Assembly (NCBI RefSeq): GCF_006149005.1
Contig: NZ_VBSL01000020.1
Coordinates: forward strand, 1-64,000
Source of the DNA: Larkinella sp. C7
GTDB taxonomy: Bacteria > Bacteroidota > Bacteroidia > Cytophagales > Spirosomataceae
Reading direction: 5' to 3'
DNA: 64,000 nucleotides
Shown here: positions 51,476 through 60,009 of the stretch, piece after piece
Layout: every line of letters starts with the position of its first letter
Position numbering within the stretch: the first letter of the stretch is position 1
Made by a program: the position numbers and the translations under genes
The notes under the pieces: generated by a model
What the model was told of the DNA's origin: nothing
What the model saw: the letters and a program-made list of their open reading frames with translations, nothing else
The model's database searches: none

Positions 51476-52081
51476 ATGAAACAAATGATTTCATTCCTCT
51501 TTTTCCTGGCAACGGTTTCAGCGCAGGCGCAATCCCGACTCTGGACCGCAGCCGACCAGAAGTATACGGTGGAGAACCTGAAACGAACCCGCGATGAACT
51601 GATTCGGGAAACGGAAAACCTGACCGACGCCCAATGGCATTTTCACGAAACCCCCGAACGCTGGTCGATTGCCGAGGTGGTGGAGCACCTGGCGCTCTGG
51701 GAAATTATCTGGGCGCGGGAAATCAGCATCGGAGCCCGCAGCAAACCGCAGCCCGAACTGAACCAAATCAGCCGACCCGACAGCTATTACACTAATTTCA
51801 TTATGGAAGACACCCCGCACAAAGCGCCGGACATCGCCAAACCGACGGGTTTTATTCGGGGAAAAGACAACCTGACTTTTTTCAAACGGCTTCGCGATCA
51901 GGCAATTGGATATGCTGATACGACCAAAACCGACATGCGGGCTCATTTCGAATTCACGGCAGCCGGTAATTCACCCCGCAACATGCACCAGGTTTATATT
52001 TACCAGTGGGGCCACGTCGACCGCCATCTGCGGCAAATCCGGAAAGTGAAAGCGCATCCGGGGTATCCGGGTAAGTTGTAA
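51476..52081 (+). CDS. secreted DinB-family protein
   Basis: From ATG 51476 the 201-residue product has a signal peptide (KQMISFLFFLATVSAQAQ). The mature part matches the DinB/YfiT-like four-helix bundle: HLALWEIIWAREI supplies the first histidine, and QWGHVDRHLRQIRKVK the C-terminal HxxxH, which bind a divalent metal in this family. Some members are thiol transferases and many have no known function. The start is fixed by the promoter, since the alternative start at 51401 lies inside the shared promoter element. Confidence 0.87.
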   Translation: MKQMISFLFFLATVSAQAQSRLWTAADQKYTVENLKRTRDELIRETENLTDAQWHFHETPERWSIAEVVEHLALWEIIWAREISIGARSKPQPELNQISRPDSYYTNFIMEDTPHKAPDIAKPTGFIRGKDNLTFFKRLRDQAIGYADTTKTDMRAHFEFTAAGNSPRNMHQVYIYQWGHVDRHLRQIRKVKAHPGYPGKL

Positions 52082-52091
52082 TTAAAAGTTA

Positions 52092-52186
52092 TTTCGCGGA
52101 GTTGAGCCTAGAAAATCAGAGTTAAGCAGAGAAATTTTTAATAAAACTCTGCTTAACTCTGATGCCCTCTGCTCAACTCTGCGAAA
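52092..52186. repeat. palindrome family B, copy 1
   Basis: Imperfect long palindrome with TTTCGCGGAGTTGAGC on the left and GCTCAACTCTGCGAAA on the right, and an inner CAGAGTTAAGCAGAG/CTCTGCTTAACTCTG stem. It lies between convergent genes. A close relative is at 57526-57620. Confidence 0.8.
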
Positions 52187-52193
52187 GAGCCTC

Positions 52194-53771
52194 TTATTTC
52201 TTCTTGATCACAAACTCCACCCGGCGGTTGGTTTGTCGGCCCTCGTCGGTGTCGTTGCTGGCCACGGGTTTGGCTTCGCCGTAACCTTTGCTGGCGACGC
52301 GGTCGGGTTCAATGCCTTTGCCAATGAAGTACTCACGAACGGCATCTGCGCGATCCTGGGAGAGTTTCAGGTTGATTTCGTTGGAACCCGTGTTGTCGGT
52401 ATGCCCACCGACTTCGATGATCATCTTCGGATTTTCGTTGAAGGTTGCTACCATCCGATCCAGTTCCGGGAACGACTCGTCGCGCAGCACAGCTTTGCCG
52501 ACGTCGAAGAAAATGTTGTTGAGCCGCACGGCGCGACCCACTTCAATCGGAATCAGGGTCAACTCTTTGCCTTTTATTTCCTGAAAACCTTTCGTTTCTC
52601 TCAGATCGATGTTGCCGCCTTCAGAAATAAAATTGGGCGCAACGGCCCTCATGCTGTACTGTTTGCCGTAGGGCAACACGATTTTATACTCGCCCGTAAC
52701 CGGGTCAGATGTCGCTTCCCCCGCTTCGAGTCCGTCGGGCAACGTCTGGTAAATCACCCGGGCTTCAATGGGTTTACCAGTTTTCTGGTCAATTATTTTT
52801 CCGCTCACCAGCGCCACCGGATCAGGACTGGTCGCGGGTGGGGCGGTTTTGTCGTTCGGATTGGCAGTATCGATGAGTTTGATCCGAACAATATCGCCTT
52901 TACCCAGCGTGTTTTTGAAACTCGTCATGTAGGCGTATTCGCCCGAAGCCGCCACCGAATAGTAGGCATCATATCCGTCGGTATTGATGGCCGGGCCCAG
53001 ATTGACTGGTTTCGACCAATGTTTCCAGGTTTTGTCGACGCGCTTGGCTACATAAATATCATTGCTGCCCGAACCGCCGGGCCGGTCGCTGGAGAAATAC
53101 AGAGTGGCTCCGTCGGCCGCCAGAAACGGCGTGGTTTCGGTGCCGTCGGTATTGATTTCGGGACCGAGGTTCATCGGTTTACTCCAGGAACCGTCTTTCT
53201 GCCGCAAACTGACGTAAACATCATCTTCCTTGCTGTTTTTCTTTTCACTAAACGCCATTACCAGCACTTTGCCATCAGCCGAAAGATACCCGCAATCGTA
53301 CTGTCCTTTACTGATTTTCTCGTAGCCGGGGATGTTCAGTTTTTGCGGAGCCGACCAGCCTGTGGCGGTTCGTTTGCTGGTCGAAAAACCGCGCGTTTCA
53401 TACGTGCCGTTCGTATAAGCCCCCTTGATGAGCATTGTGTTTCCGTCGGGCGTGATGCTGTATGCGCAATTATACTCATCCTTGTTGAGTGGCGGAGCCA
53501 TCCGCTTGGCCGGCCCCCAGGTATTGCCCTGTCCCAGTTCGGAATACCAGATGTCCTGACTGCCTTTGTTGCCGTGCGTATTTTGGGGGTGGCTGATTCG
53601 GGCAAAAAATAACGTCCGTCCGTCGGGAGAAATGACCGGATTGACCTCATTGTATTCCGAATTGACCTGATTCCCCAGACTTTCTGCCTTTGCGGCTGGA
53701 TTCTGCTGCGCAACAGCCATCGGTGTGGTGATACCCAAAAGCCCCGTCAGCGTAAGTTCCCAAAATTTCAT
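52194..53771 (-). CDS. OmpA-family outer-membrane protein with PD40 beta-propeller
   Basis: The 525-residue protein has a signal peptide ending at VAQQN, then PD40/WD40-like repeats (about 35-295; motifs such as NPVISPDGRTLFFAR and AADGATLYFSSDRPGGSGSNDIY), a carboxypeptidase-regulatory-like domain (about 315-390; SGKIIDQKTGKPIEARV), and a C-terminal OmpA peptidoglycan-binding domain (about 400-525) with VGGHTDNTGSNEINLKLSQDRA and TNRRVEFVIKKK. This layout is common in Bacteroidetes and often linked to gliding or Por-type secretion systems, though no such genes are nearby. It would anchor the outer membrane to the cell wall. Confidence 0.9.
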   Translation of the reverse strand: MKFWELTLTGLLGITTPMAVAQQNPAAKAESLGNQVNSEYNEVNPVISPDGRTLFFARISHPQNTHGNKGSQDIWYSELGQGNTWGPAKRMAPPLNKDEYNCAYSITPDGNTMLIKGAYTNGTYETRGFSTSKRTATGWSAPQKLNIPGYEKISKGQYDCGYLSADGKVLVMAFSEKKNSKEDDVYVSLRQKDGSWSKPMNLGPEINTDGTETTPFLAADGATLYFSSDRPGGSGSNDIYVAKRVDKTWKHWSKPVNLGPAINTDGYDAYYSVAASGEYAYMTSFKNTLGKGDIVRIKLIDTANPNDKTAPPATSPDPVALVSGKIIDQKTGKPIEARVIYQTLPDGLEAGEATSDPVTGEYKIVLPYGKQYSMRAVAPNFISEGGNIDLRETKGFQEIKGKELTLIPIEVGRAVRLNNIFFDVGKAVLRDESFPELDRMVATFNENPKMIIEVGGHTDNTGSNEINLKLSQDRADAVREYFIGKGIEPDRVASKGYGEAKPVASNDTDEGRQTNRRVEFVIKKK

Positions 53772-53968
53772 TGACTACGGTGTAGAAGTTAATATAAGTA
53801 GAACGAAGAACCAATCTGGATTAGTTTACCGTATTTGTAAGTCAAATCAAATGCCAAATTCATTTATCGGCCTGCTTTTTGCTACGAATATTTATAAAAA
53901 TGGCTTCCTAAATCCAGTTTATATTAACTATTTTTTTCACCTTTATATTCTTAGTTATATTTACCGAG

Positions 53969-54193
53969 ATGAATCCCTTTAAAAGAAGAAAAAAGAAACA
54001 TACGCCATTTCCTACGGTGTCGTCCCCGCGCGAACTATTGCGGTTACTGATCAATGTGGTGTTGTGTGTAACGGGCCTGGTGTTTGGCTTTATTTACTTA
54101 ATTAAGGGGCTGGTAATAGGCTGGTTACTCATTGCAGCTTTCACTTTTTTCCTGCTGGTTCAATTCTCCGGGCCGACCGACTACGATATTTAA
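53969..54193 (+). CDS. small membrane protein of unknown function
   Basis: The 74-residue protein has a strongly basic N-terminus (NPFKRRKKKHTPF), followed by two predicted transmembrane helices (about 27-47 and 49-68). A cytoplasmic N-terminus is suggested by the positive charges. No family is recognised. It converges with the LOG gene, overlapping its stop by 4 nt. The 197 bp upstream are AT-rich without a clear promoter. Confidence 0.65.
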   Translation: MNPFKRRKKKHTPFPTVSSPRELLRLLINVVLCVTGLVFGFIYLIKGLVIGWLLIAAFTFFLLVQFSGPTDYDI

Positions 54194-54744
54194 ATCGCCT
54201 GTTCCCAGAATTCTTCAATTTTTGCCAGCAACTCGTCGATTGATTCCGATACGATAAGTAATTCCCGATTTTCGGCTTTCAGGAAACCATCACTTACCAT
54301 GCGGTCCATTTGTTGAAGGAGCAGATCGTAAAAACCGTTGACATTCAGAATCCCAATGGGGCCTTCGTAAAGCCGGAGCTGGCGCCAGGCCAGAATTTCG
54401 AAGAGTTCGTCGAACGTGCCATACCCGCCAGGCAGCGCAATCACCCCTTTGGCAAATTGCACCATTTTGAACTTCCGCTCATGCATTGTTTCAACGAAGT
54501 GTAATTCGGTCAAGGTCTCGTGAGCGACTTCCAGCGCGGCCAGAAAGTTGGGAATAACGCCCGTCACCTGCCCGCCATTCGTCATCACGGCATCGGCAAC
54601 CGCGCCCATCAGGCCCATGTTGCCGCCACCGTAAATGAGCCGGATTTCGCGTTCCGCAAATTTCTCGCCCAATTCCCGGGCGACTTCTTTATAGACAGGA
54701 TTCGATCCGGGGTTCGACCCGCAGTAGACGACGATGCTTTTCAT
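54190..54744 (-). CDS. LOG-family protein (cytokinin riboside 5'-monophosphate phosphoribohydrolase type)
   Basis: From ATG 54744 the product is 184 residues, starting KSIVVYCGSNPGSN. The family signature PGGYGTFDELFE near residue 110 and LIYGGGNMGLMGAVADA near 40-56 are both present and mark the active site of LOG enzymes. These hydrolyse nucleoside monophosphates such as cytokinin ribosides to free bases. The physiological role in bacteria is unclear. The longer start at 54795 is rejected because it adds residues before the conserved N-terminus. Confidence 0.92.
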   Translation of the reverse strand: MKSIVVYCGSNPGSNPVYKEVARELGEKFAEREIRLIYGGGNMGLMGAVADAVMTNGGQVTGVIPNFLAALEVAHETLTELHFVETMHERKFKMVQFAKGVIALPGGYGTFDELFEILAWRQLRLYEGPIGILNVNGFYDLLLQQMDRMVSDGFLKAENRELLIVSESIDELLAKIEEFWEQAI

Positions 54745-54795
54745 TCCACAAAAATACGATTGTGAAACGGGATTTCGCGTTACTTTTTCGGGCAA

Positions 54796-55575
54796 CTATT
54801 TGGTCAGGGTGTTGCTGAGCGCCCGCCAGTCGATTTTCTTCACAATTTCGCTGGCCACGTCGAGGGGCGCCTTGATCGTTACGATCATATTTTCGATCAG
54901 CGTACCGCCTTTTTTGTAGGAATAGTGGTAGAGCTTGTCTCCGCGCGGGTTTTTCTGAAGGTTATTTTTCCAGTTGCCGAGCAACACCACGGTTTCGGGC
55001 CGGGCGGCAATGCCCGCATCATTGGGTTTCAGGATGATCTGGAGGGCCAATGGAGCGCCGTCGACGGGAATGGTTTTGTAGGAAGCCGCAAATCGGTTGC
55101 TGATGGGCTCTTCGACCCGGTAATTCCCGGCATTCATTTCAACGTTGATATCCACCGTCGATTGGGCCAGATCGGTGGTCCGGTTCGGGTCCGATTCTTT
55201 GTAAATGGAATCCGTGCTCATCACAAAGGAACGCTGTTGCTGCGTAATCGTGTCGCCGATGGCTTTGGCGCTGTCGGCCCGGGCTTTTTGCTGGTCGGCG
55301 GCCGATGCCTTCAGGAAAGATAGGTCGTAGCGATCCCCGCAGATGCGGAAAATCTTGCCGTATTCGTCGCTCAATTCCAGTTTGCCGAGCGAATGCCGTT
55401 CGTCGAACACCTGCCAGTTGCCCGCTGGCGGATTTTTACGGAACTGGTTCTGCAATTCTTTCACCACCTTTTCGTAGGCGGCAGTTTGCTGGGGCGTGGC
55501 CGGATCGCACTGCGCCCGGGTCTGATGGATACTAATAACCTGTATTACAAGGAGTATTGAGAGTAGTTTTTTCAT
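54796..55575 (-). CDS. secreted protein of unknown function
   Basis: The 259-residue protein has a signal peptide (KKLLSILLVIQVISIHQTRAQ). The mature part is a mix of charged helical stretches (about 24-115) and a beta-rich C-terminal half (about 130-245) with TVDINVEMNAG and VVLLGNWKNNLQ. No domain is recognised. It ends 51 nt upstream of the LOG gene on the same strand, so cotranscription is possible. Confidence 0.75.
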   Translation of the reverse strand: MKKLLSILLVIQVISIHQTRAQCDPATPQQTAAYEKVVKELQNQFRKNPPAGNWQVFDERHSLGKLELSDEYGKIFRICGDRYDLSFLKASAADQQKARADSAKAIGDTITQQQRSFVMSTDSIYKESDPNRTTDLAQSTVDINVEMNAGNYRVEEPISNRFAASYKTIPVDGAPLALQIILKPNDAGIAARPETVVLLGNWKNNLQKNPRGDKLYHYSYKKGGTLIENMIVTIKAPLDVASEIVKKIDWRALSNTLTK

Positions 55576-55645
55576 GGGGGTGCAAATCTAATGATTCATC
55601 CTAACAACTGGTCTGGTTCAGAAAAGTTATGAGTTGTCGGTCTCA

Positions 55646-55680
55646 CAACAAAAAAGTCAGACCCGAAAGCCTGACTTTTT
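55646..55680 (-). terminator. intrinsic terminator after the holin-like gene
   Basis: AAAAAGTCAG (55651-55660) pairs with CTGACTTTTT (55671-55680) around a 10-nt loop. On the minus strand the stem ends in a T-run, placed right after the 55699-56034 gene. Confidence 0.7.
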
Positions 55681-55698
55681 CAGCACAGAAATGATGGA

Positions 55699-56034
55699 TT
55701 AGCTGACAATCGAATCGATCAGCCAGGTTACGACGGATACCAGAATACTGAACAGCAACGCAGCGATGAATCCACTGACCTGAAAACCGCCCACCAGATA
55801 ATCTGTCAGGTATACCATCAACACGTTGATGACCAGATAAAACAGCCCCAGCGTGATGATCGTGATGGGAATGGTCAGAAAAACCAGAATGGGCTTCAAA
55901 AAGGCATTGAGCAAACCCAGTACAATGGCGACAATCAAAGCCGTGCCGAAACCGTCGACACCGACCCCAGGAATGACATAACTGGCCACAATTACAGCGA
56001 CGGCGCTGATCAGAATACGTATGATAAGACCCAT
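55699..56034 (-). CDS. phage-holin-family-like membrane protein
   Basis: The 111-residue protein from ATG 56034 has about four hydrophobic helices with glycines and prolines (GLIIRILISAVAVIVASYVIP, LLNAFLKPILVFLTIPIT, LFYLVINVLMVYLTDYL). It fits the mycobacteriophage-holin-IV-like/YvlD group, which are chromosomal membrane proteins with no proven lysis role. No phage genes are near, so I regard it as a housekeeping small membrane protein. It follows the his genes on the same strand. Confidence 0.8.
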   Translation of the reverse strand: MGLIIRILISAVAVIVASYVIPGVGVDGFGTALIVAIVLGLLNAFLKPILVFLTIPITIITLGLFYLVINVLMVYLTDYLVGGFQVSGFIAALLFSILVSVVTWLIDSIVS

Positions 56035-56131
56035 AGTGCGTTTAAAGATTAAAGTTTGACGTCTAAAGTTGTATGAAAAAATAAGCAACTCCAATCTTCA
56101 AACCGTAAACTTTTAACCATTGTTTGCCAAA

Positions 56132-56731
56132 TTATTGGGTATGTCGCTGCTGTAATACCGCAATTACCTCGTCCAGGTCAATATTTTTCTGTTCGAGCAG
56201 GATTAAATAGTGATACAGCAGGTCGGCGGCTTCGCCTTTGAACAGGTCGACGTTATCATCTTTGGCTTCGATCACCAGCTCCACGGCCTCCTCGCCCACT
56301 TTCTGGGCAATTTTATTAACGCCTTTCTTGAAGAGCGATGCCGTGTATGATTTTTCCGTCGGATTTTGCTTCCGATGCCGGATAATTCCCTGTAAATAAT
56401 TGAGAAACAATCCTTTTCCCTGATTCACTTCATCAAAACACGTATCGGCACCGGTGTGGCAGGTGGGTCCGGCGGGATGCACTTTGATGAGCAGCGTATC
56501 TCCGTCACAATCGACCAGCATCTCTTTGACGTGCAGGAAGTTACTGGACGTTTCGCCTTTGGTCCACAGGCGTTGCTTGCTGCGGCTAAAAAACGTCACG
56601 ATATTTTCCTGTACGGTTTTTTCGTAGGCTTCCGCGTTCATGTAGCCCAGCATCAGTACTTTCCCGGTTTCGGCGTCCTGAATGACGGCGGGAATCAGGC
56701 CGTCGGTATTTTTTGAAAAGTCAATGTTCAT
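56132..56731 (-). CDS. hisIE: bifunctional phosphoribosyl-AMP cyclohydrolase / phosphoribosyl-ATP pyrophosphatase
   Basis: This 199-residue protein fuses HisI and HisE. The HisI part (about 1-110) has QDAETGKVLMLGYMN, SRSKQRLWTKGETS and the zinc-binding PTCHTGADTCF. The HisE part (about 115-195) has KKGVNKIAQKVGEEAVE and AADLLYHYLILL. The two activities catalyse steps 2 and 3 of histidine synthesis. It is the last gene of the hisH-hisA-hisF-hisIE run, 19 nt after hisF. Confidence 0.95.
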   Translation of the reverse strand: MNIDFSKNTDGLIPAVIQDAETGKVLMLGYMNAEAYEKTVQENIVTFFSRSKQRLWTKGETSSNFLHVKEMLVDCDGDTLLIKVHPAGPTCHTGADTCFDEVNQGKGLFLNYLQGIIRHRKQNPTEKSYTASLFKKGVNKIAQKVGEEAVELVIEAKDDNVDLFKGEAADLLYHYLILLEQKNIDLDEVIAVLQQRHTQ

Positions 56732-56750
56732 AATTTTAGTAATTCTAACC

Positions 56751-57512
56751 TTAAGCTGTCGTTCGCATCGGAATTCCCTGCTGGCTCAAAAACCGTTTCA
56801 AAGCCGGTATTTCGATTTCTTTGAAGTGAAAAATACTGGCGGCCAAGCCCGCATCGGCTTTGCCGGTTGTGAACACATCCACAAAATGCGCCATCGATCC
56901 GGCTCCACCCGACGCAATGACGGGAATGTTGGCCGCGCCCGAAATCCGGGCCGTCAGCTCAATGGCAAAACCGGCTTTGGTTCCGTCAGTGTCCATCGAC
57001 GTCAGCAGGATTTCGCCCGCACCCCGGTTTTCGATTTCCTTCGCCCAGGCCAGGGTTCGCAGTTCTGTCGGCCGGCGACCACCGTGCGTATGCACAATGT
57101 GCTCCCCATCCACAAACCGGGTGTCAATGGCGACCACAATACACTGACTGCCAAACTCCTGCGCCAGTTCATCGACCAGATCCGGATTCCGAACCGCCGA
57201 CGAGTTGATCGAAATTTTGTCGGCTCCGGCGTTGAGCAGGGCCGAAACGTCGGCAATGGATGAAATACCGCCCCCGACCGTAAACGGAATGTTGACGGTA
57301 TGCGCCACCTTCCGAACCAGCTCGATCAGTGTTTTCCGTTCATCGACCGTGGCCGTAATATCCAGAAAAACCAGTTCGTCGGCCCCTTCACGGGCGTAGA
57401 TCGCGCCCAGTTCCACCGGGTCGCCCGCGTCGCGCAGGTTGACGAAATTGGTTCCTTTCACCGTCCGCCCGTCTTTGATGTCGAGGCAGGGAATGATGCG
57501 TTTTGTGAGCAT
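56751..57512 (-). CDS. hisF: imidazole glycerol phosphate synthase, cyclase subunit
   Basis: HisF closes the imidazole ring using ammonia delivered by HisH. The 253-residue TIM barrel begins [22 protein letters not shown] with catalytic D11, and has [36 protein letters not shown] and [14 protein letters not shown], the canonical phosphate-binding and catalytic loops. The length is normal. It is separated from hisA by a long palindrome (family B) rather than closely spaced. Confidence 0.96.
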   Translation of the reverse strand: MLTKRIIPCLDIKDGRTVKGTNFVNLRDAGDPVELGAIYAREGADELVFLDITATVDERKTLIELVRKVAHTVNIPFTVGGGISSIADVSALLNAGADKISINSSAVRNPDLVDELAQEFGSQCIVVAIDTRFVDGEHIVHTHGGRRPTELRTLAWAKEIENRGAGEILLTSMDTDGTKAGFAIELTARISGAANIPVIASGGAGSMAHFVDVFTTGKADAGLAASIFHFKEIEIPALKRFLSQQGIPMRTTA

Positions 57513-57525
57513 AATTGAGGGACTT

Positions 57526-57620
57526 GTTTCGCGGAGTTGAGCAGAGAAGAACAGAGTTAAGCGAAGTCTATTATAAATTTCTCTGCTTAACTCTTTTTAC
57601 TCCGCTCAACTCCGCGAAAC
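57526..57620. repeat. palindrome family B, copy 2
   Basis: GTTTCGCGGAGTTGAGC on the left pairs with GCTCAACTCCGCGAAAC on the right, with an inner AGAGTTAAG/CTTAACTCT stem. It lies between hisA and hisF, inside the operon. Related to the element at 52092-52186. Confidence 0.85.
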
Positions 57621-57622
57621 AA

Positions 57623-58342
57623 CTATTTTAAAAACATCGATAACTCCTTCAACGTAACCCGGCCTTCGTAGATCGCTTTGCCAACAATGACGCCGAACAG
57701 GTTCATGTCGGCCAGTACTTCCAGATCCGACATGCCACTGACGCCCCCGCTGGCAATGATGTTCAAATCGGGAAAACGGTCCTGCAAATTCCGGTACAGG
57801 TCGAACGAGGGGCCTTCCAGCAAACCATCTTTGGCCACGTCGGTGCTAATGATGTATTTGACGCCTTTTTCCACATACTTTTCCACAAAATCATACACCC
57901 AGACCTGCGTATCCTCTTCCCAGCCGCTGACGGCAATTTTCTCGTTCTTCGCATCCGCGCCCAGAATAATTGTTTCCGGACCAAACTGCGACAGCCATTT
58001 TTCGAAAACGTCCGGTTTTTTGACGGCAATGCTTCCGCCTGTCACCTGTTTGGCACCACATTCAAAAACCATCCGCAAATCCTCGTCGGATTGCACGCCA
58101 CCGCCGAAGTCGATGTGCAGGCGGGTTTTGGCGGCAATCAATTCCAGCACTTTCCAGTTGACGACGCGTTTTTCCTTCGCACCGTCGAGATCGACCAGAT
58201 GCAAACGGGTTAAACCGGCGTCTTCAAACTGCTGCGCCACTTCGAGTGGCCGGGCATTGTATTCTTTTTTCTGGTTGTAATCGCCCTGCGTCAGCCGGAC
58301 GGCTTTGCCTTCAATCAGGTCGATGGCGGGTATAATGTGCAT
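57623..58342 (-). CDS. hisA: phosphoribosylformimino-5-aminoimidazole carboxamide ribotide isomerase
   Basis: HisA isomerises ProFAR to PRFAR. The 239-residue TIM barrel starts HIIPAIDLIEGKAVRLTQGD, with catalytic D8, and has LHIDFGGGVQSDEDL and IIASGGVSGMSDL, as expected. The start is ATG 58342; a TTG three codons earlier is less likely. It lies between hisH and hisF, with palindromes on both sides. Confidence 0.95.
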   Translation of the reverse strand: MHIIPAIDLIEGKAVRLTQGDYNQKKEYNARPLEVAQQFEDAGLTRLHLVDLDGAKEKRVVNWKVLELIAAKTRLHIDFGGGVQSDEDLRMVFECGAKQVTGGSIAVKKPDVFEKWLSQFGPETIILGADAKNEKIAVSGWEEDTQVWVYDFVEKYVEKGVKYIISTDVAKDGLLEGPSFDLYRNLQDRFPDLNIIASGGVSGMSDLEVLADMNLFGVIVGKAIYEGRVTLKELSMFLK

Positions 58343-58343
58343 A

Positions 58344-58428
58344 ATAGACAAGAGAGTTGAGACAAGAGAGGATAGACAAAAATGATGAGAATAAAGTCTC
58401 TATTCTCTTGTCTAACTTCTCTGGTCTA
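58344..58428. repeat. palindrome family A, copy in the his operon
   Basis: Words AGACAAGAGAG on the left and CTCTTGTCTA on the right (58346-58356 and about 58405-58414) belong to the same family as the elements at 32561-32617 and 61044-61095. It separates hisH from hisA inside the operon. Confidence 0.75.
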
Positions 58429-59011
58429 CATCCAAAAAATTCTCCAAAATTCGCTGACCGACGTTTCCGCTGATTTCGGCGTGAAACTGGGCAGCATAAA
58501 AATTATCCCGGTGCAACATGGCGCTGAACGGACTGACATAGTCGCAGACCGCGATGGTTTCCGGGCAAACGTCGGCGCAGTAGCTGTGGACAAAATAGAC
58601 ATACGGATTTTCAGCTAATCCTTCGGTTAGCGGCCCCTGCATCGTGGTCAGGTTGTTCCAGCCCGTGTGCGGCACTTTGAAACCGGGTGTGGCCGGAAAC
58701 CGCCGGACATCGACATCAAAAACGCCCATGCAGGTCGTGTTACCCTCTTCGGAATACCGGCAGAGCAGTTGCATCCCCACGCAGGTTCCCAAAACCGGTT
58801 GCTTCAGCGACGGAATGACTTTGTCCAGCCCCCGCTGCCGTAAGTAGGCCATGGCCGTACTGGCTTCGCCTACGCCGGGAAAGATCACCTTGTCGGCCGA
58901 GCGAATTTCGGCTTCGTCGTCGGTCAGCAGGTAACTGGCGCCGATGCGCTCCAGGGCGTACATGACCGACTGCACGTTGCCTGCGTTGTATTTGATAATG
59001 ACGGTTTTCAT
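58412..59011 (-). CDS. hisH: imidazole glycerol phosphate synthase, glutaminase subunit
   Basis: HisH is the class I glutamine amidotransferase partner of HisF. The 199-residue protein has nucleophile C77 in VLGTCVGMQLLCRYSEEG, and the catalytic His and Glu in AAQFHAEIS near residue 180. FPGVGEAS near 44-51 is the oxyanion region. The ATG at 59011 starts directly after the attenuator terminator (1 nt from the T-tract), so expression depends on antitermination. It is the first structural gene of this his run. hisG, hisD, hisC and hisB are not in the window. Confidence 0.95.
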   Translation of the reverse strand: MKTVIIKYNAGNVQSVMYALERIGASYLLTDDEAEIRSADKVIFPGVGEASTAMAYLRQRGLDKVIPSLKQPVLGTCVGMQLLCRYSEEGNTTCMGVFDVDVRRFPATPGFKVPHTGWNNLTTMQGPLTEGLAENPYVYFVHSYCADVCPETIAVCDYVSPFSAMLHRDNFYAAQFHAEISGNVGQRILENFLDVDQRS

Positions 59012-59045
59012 AACAAAAAACCCGGCTCGTGGCAGAACCGGGTTT
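59012..59045 (-). terminator. his attenuator terminator
   Basis: On the minus strand AAACCCGG (59045-59038) pairs with CCGGGTTT (59025-59018) around a 12-nt loop, followed by six Ts just before the hisH ATG. Its left side and loop (59041-59031) can instead pair with GGCAGAACGG at 59099-59090, forming an antiterminator. Confidence 0.85.
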
Positions 59046-59089
59046 GGTATCGGGAATTCGTTGTTTCTTGTTCAACCCCAAAAACGCAT

Positions 59090-59150
59090 CCGTTCTGCCG
59101 TGCTAACAGACAGAATGATGATGGTTGCGAAAGGCTTTTGCGGGATTCAT
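59090..59150 (-). promoter_or_regulatory. his operon attenuator: leader peptide and antiterminator arm
   Basis: ATG at 59150 opens a 15-codon leader, MNPAKAFRNHHHSVC, ending at TAG (59103-59105). Codons 10-12 are CAT-CAT-CAT. Three nt after the stop comes GGCAGAACGG (59099-59090), which is complementary to GTTCTGCC in the terminator (59038-59031), with two further pairs after a bulge. Ribosome stalling at the His codons would leave this arm free and prevent the terminator, as in classical attenuation. A ribosome at the stop would cover it. The his function of the following genes makes the call strong. Confidence 0.88.
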
Positions 59151-59154
59151 GGGA

Positions 59155-59185
59155 CAAATGTAAACCGGCTGATGCTAAATTCAAA
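59155..59185 (-). promoter_or_regulatory. promoter of the his genes
   Basis: TTTG (59185-59182), a 19-nt spacer and TACATTTG (59162-59155) form a perfect Bacteroidetes promoter on the minus strand. Transcription should start at about the A of the leader-peptide ATG, so the leader mRNA would be leaderless or nearly so. It overlaps the 3' end of the upstream gene. Confidence 0.8.
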
Positions 59186-59186
59186 A

Positions 59187-59855
59187 TTACTTGCAGGCTG
59201 CCAAAATCTCACCAGCCAGTTTCTTCGCCAATTCTTGATTGGCTTTTACATCCGTACCAACGGAAGAAATCACCTTGAATGTTGTCCGATCCTTCAGCAC
59301 GACCAGTTGGCTACCCGCTATATCCCAGGCTGCGGCATCCCCCACGCCGGTTATGGTTTCGTAACCTTGCGTATTCAGTACGGTATTCCCAACGGCGTTG
59401 CCTGTGGCCTGATCGGCGGTAGAAATCCCCTTCTCCTTGAGTTTTTTATCAATCAACGCTGCGGCCTGTTGTTTTTCGGCTTCCGTGGCGGTGCGATAAA
59501 AGTTTTTGAAATACTTGACCGGCTCCGGATAACGCTTGCTATCCACTTCGTTGATCCAGCACAAACCGATTCTGTTATGATCCGGAACGTCCATTTCTCG
59601 CCCCGCAACGGTCATTTTACGGGTTCGGCCACTTTTCCAGACATACTCGTAGGTATCTCGTTTGGCATATTTGGGATCGGATTTGCGATACTTCAATTCC
59701 GCTTTCGACAGATCACCCTTATAATACTTTTGAATTGCTGCGAGCGGCAGTAACTGATCCATTTTAGTCTGATACCCCAGAATACAATCCTGAGCATAAC
59801 TACGGAATCCACCGATAAAACCGGTCAAAATAATAACAAGGAGTGCTTTTTTCAC
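59187..59855 (-). CDS. secreted protein of unknown function
   Basis: The 222-residue protein has a signal peptide (KKALLVIILTGFIGGFRSYAQ). The mature part carries KYRKSDPKYAKRDTYEYVWKSGRTRKM and a helical EAEKQQAAALIDKKLKEKGIS segment, then a C-terminal beta segment (QLVVLKDRTTFKVISSVG). A similar style is found in Bacteroidetes proteins of unknown function; I cannot name a family. It lies upstream of the his genes on the same strand, but the his promoter and attenuator separate them. Confidence 0.75.
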   Translation of the reverse strand: MKKALLVIILTGFIGGFRSYAQDCILGYQTKMDQLLPLAAIQKYYKGDLSKAELKYRKSDPKYAKRDTYEYVWKSGRTRKMTVAGREMDVPDHNRIGLCWINEVDSKRYPEPVKYFKNFYRTATEAEKQQAAALIDKKLKEKGISTADQATGNAVGNTVLNTQGYETITGVGDAAAWDIAGSQLVVLKDRTTFKVISSVGTDVKANQELAKKLAGEILAACK

Positions 59856-60009
59856 GCTTTACCGTGTTCGGATTGGTTTAGGAGTTGATACGCTGATCCG
59901 AATTGTAAATATGTCAATTTAGGTCTAATTAACCTCCCGATTTTTCCTTTTTACTTCTCACCCGAACCTGTTTTTTGCCGACTGGGGCCATTCATGATCA
60001 ATCCACTGG

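Noticed and set aside
55699-56034. Phage remnant suggested by a holin-like protein
   Set aside because: No other phage gene or integration site lies nearby, and such proteins are common chromosomal membrane proteins.
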